A DNA stretch of 6,595 nucleotides, from the NCBI GenBank assembly GCA_038259455.1, contig JBBSOT010000295.1:1-6595 (forward strand), read 5' to 3'. The translations under genes and the position numbers were made by a program. Below the pieces are notes generated by a model. It was not told the DNA's origin, did not search any database, and was given only the letters and a program-made list of their open reading frames with translations. The stretch comes from CAMYMG01 sp038259455 (GTDB lineage: Bacteria; Pseudomonadota; Alphaproteobacteria; Rhizobiales; Rhizobiaceae). This document shows positions 6,128 through 6,595 of the stretch, piece by piece. Each line of letters begins with the position of its first letter. Positions within the stretch are counted from its first letter, which is position 1.

Positions 6128-6154
6128 GAGGCTGCTTAACTCGCCCTCACGCTA

Positions 6155-6171
6155 CATTAGCACTACTAATG
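6155..6171. promoter_or_regulatory. Perfect inverted repeat CATTAG-N5-CTAATG, possible operator
   Basis: The two 6-bp arms (6155-6160 and 6166-6171) are perfect and separated by 5 bases. The repeat lies 28 bases upstream of the last intact direct repeat relative to uxs. Its short AT-rich arms with 11-bp centre-to-centre spacing suit a dimeric helix-turn-helix repressor or activator. There is no T-tract, so a terminator is unlikely. A chance origin in AT-rich DNA cannot be excluded. Confidence 0.35.
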
Positions 6172-6595
6172 GCGCATTAATACAACTATTTTTGAAGTTA
6201 TCCAAACGTAGGAAAACAGAGTAGAGTTCACTTTTATGATTTAATTACAGCATGCTAGACTCCATTCTTAAAAAATTCTGGTGATGCGGGTTTCCAAATG
6301 AAATATTTCGTGTGAGTGGTTGTAGCGCCGCTCGCTATGCAATGTGTTGAACTCACTGCGGACCCTGTACACCCAACTTCGACAGTTCGGAGGCTGATTT
6401 GAGCAGCTTGCGGACTTCAGGTTACTACTTTTCAAAGAGTCAGTGCGAGAGGGCGTGCCGAATTCGGTGGCGCTTGTCATCACACGTGTTAGACATTTTA
6501 TGCATTGAATTTATGGCTTTTTGCGTGGTAACGCCGCTTCCGTAACAGGGCGGTTGTGGTCAAGAGAAAAATTTCAAAGCATAGCCATTGGCCAA
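6172..6595. other. AT-rich intergenic region with no supported gene
   Basis: I find no convincing gene on either strand. The longest minus frame (6268-6483) starts GTG-ATG with no ribosome site, and its Ser/Asn-rich product resembles nothing I know. A short dyad TAGCG-N5-CGCTA occurs at 6323-6337. The stretch could hold a distal promoter, the promoter of a divergent gene beyond the right edge, or decayed coding DNA. Confidence 0.5.

Noticed and set aside
6070..6153. Direct repeats as a CRISPR array or plasmid iterons
   Set aside because: A 12-bp repeat with 11-bp spacers is too short for CRISPR and no cas gene is present. Iterons remain formally possible, but no rep gene is in the window and the position fits operon control better.
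6353..6421. Minus-strand 22-codon stretch ending in GVQGPQ and a stop, which reads like a protein C-terminus
   Set aside because: Two stop codons lie just upstream in the same frame. It could be a decayed gene end but is too short to support.
6268..6483. 71-codon minus-strand frame in the right intergenic region
   Set aside because: It has no ribosome site, a Ser/Asn-rich product without recognisable motifs, and sits in AT-rich DNA.

Overview
The window looks like part of an alphaproteobacterial replicon, probably Rhodobacterales/Rhodobacteraceae. The operon body is GC-rich, the gene set resembles a rhizobial polysaccharide locus, and the small secreted protein near the left end carries a Cys-Ser-Pro-Ala-Gly-Phe-Gly tail that I associate with that group. 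This assignment is inference. IS and gene debris on the left and a long AT-rich intergenic stretch on the right suggest an accessory region such as a plasmid, chromid or island.

Layout. Positions 1-483 hold debris: the 5' end of an IS6-family transposase (minus strand, broken by an in-frame TAG) and a plus-strand fragment resembling a membrane segment of an AI-2E/PerM-type transporter. A small exported protein gene (475-771, minus) follows. A strong rho-independent terminator (946-979, minus) closes the main operon. Positions 1072-5887 are a tightly packed four-gene minus-strand operon, read right to left: UDP-glucuronate decarboxylase (UDP-xylose synthase), UDP-sugar 4-epimerase (GalE/Uxe type), a cellulose-synthase-like membrane GT2 polysaccharide synthase, and an exported GH26-like glycoside hydrolase. 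The junctions are a 1-nt overlap or 2-nt gap, a 17-bp overlap and a 4-nt gap, so translation is probably coupled. Positions 5888-6595 are mostly non-coding and AT-rich. They hold the uxs leader, a presumed promoter, three 12-bp direct repeats at an exact 23-bp period, and a perfect 6-bp inverted repeat.

How the genes work together. The decarboxylase makes UDP-xylose from UDP-glucuronate. The epimerase would convert it to UDP-arabinose and/or interconvert UDP-Glc and UDP-Gal. The membrane synthase would polymerise and extrude a glycan, and the exported hydrolase would trim or release it. From memory, the order matches the start of the Sinorhizobium meliloti uxs1-uxe-apsS-apsH1-apsE-apsH2 cluster, which makes an arabinose-containing polysaccharide and is activated by the c-di-GMP-binding AraC-like regulator CuxR. 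The periodic repeats upstream of uxs are therefore the most interesting feature: they look like an array of operator half-sites for a regulator encoded outside the window.
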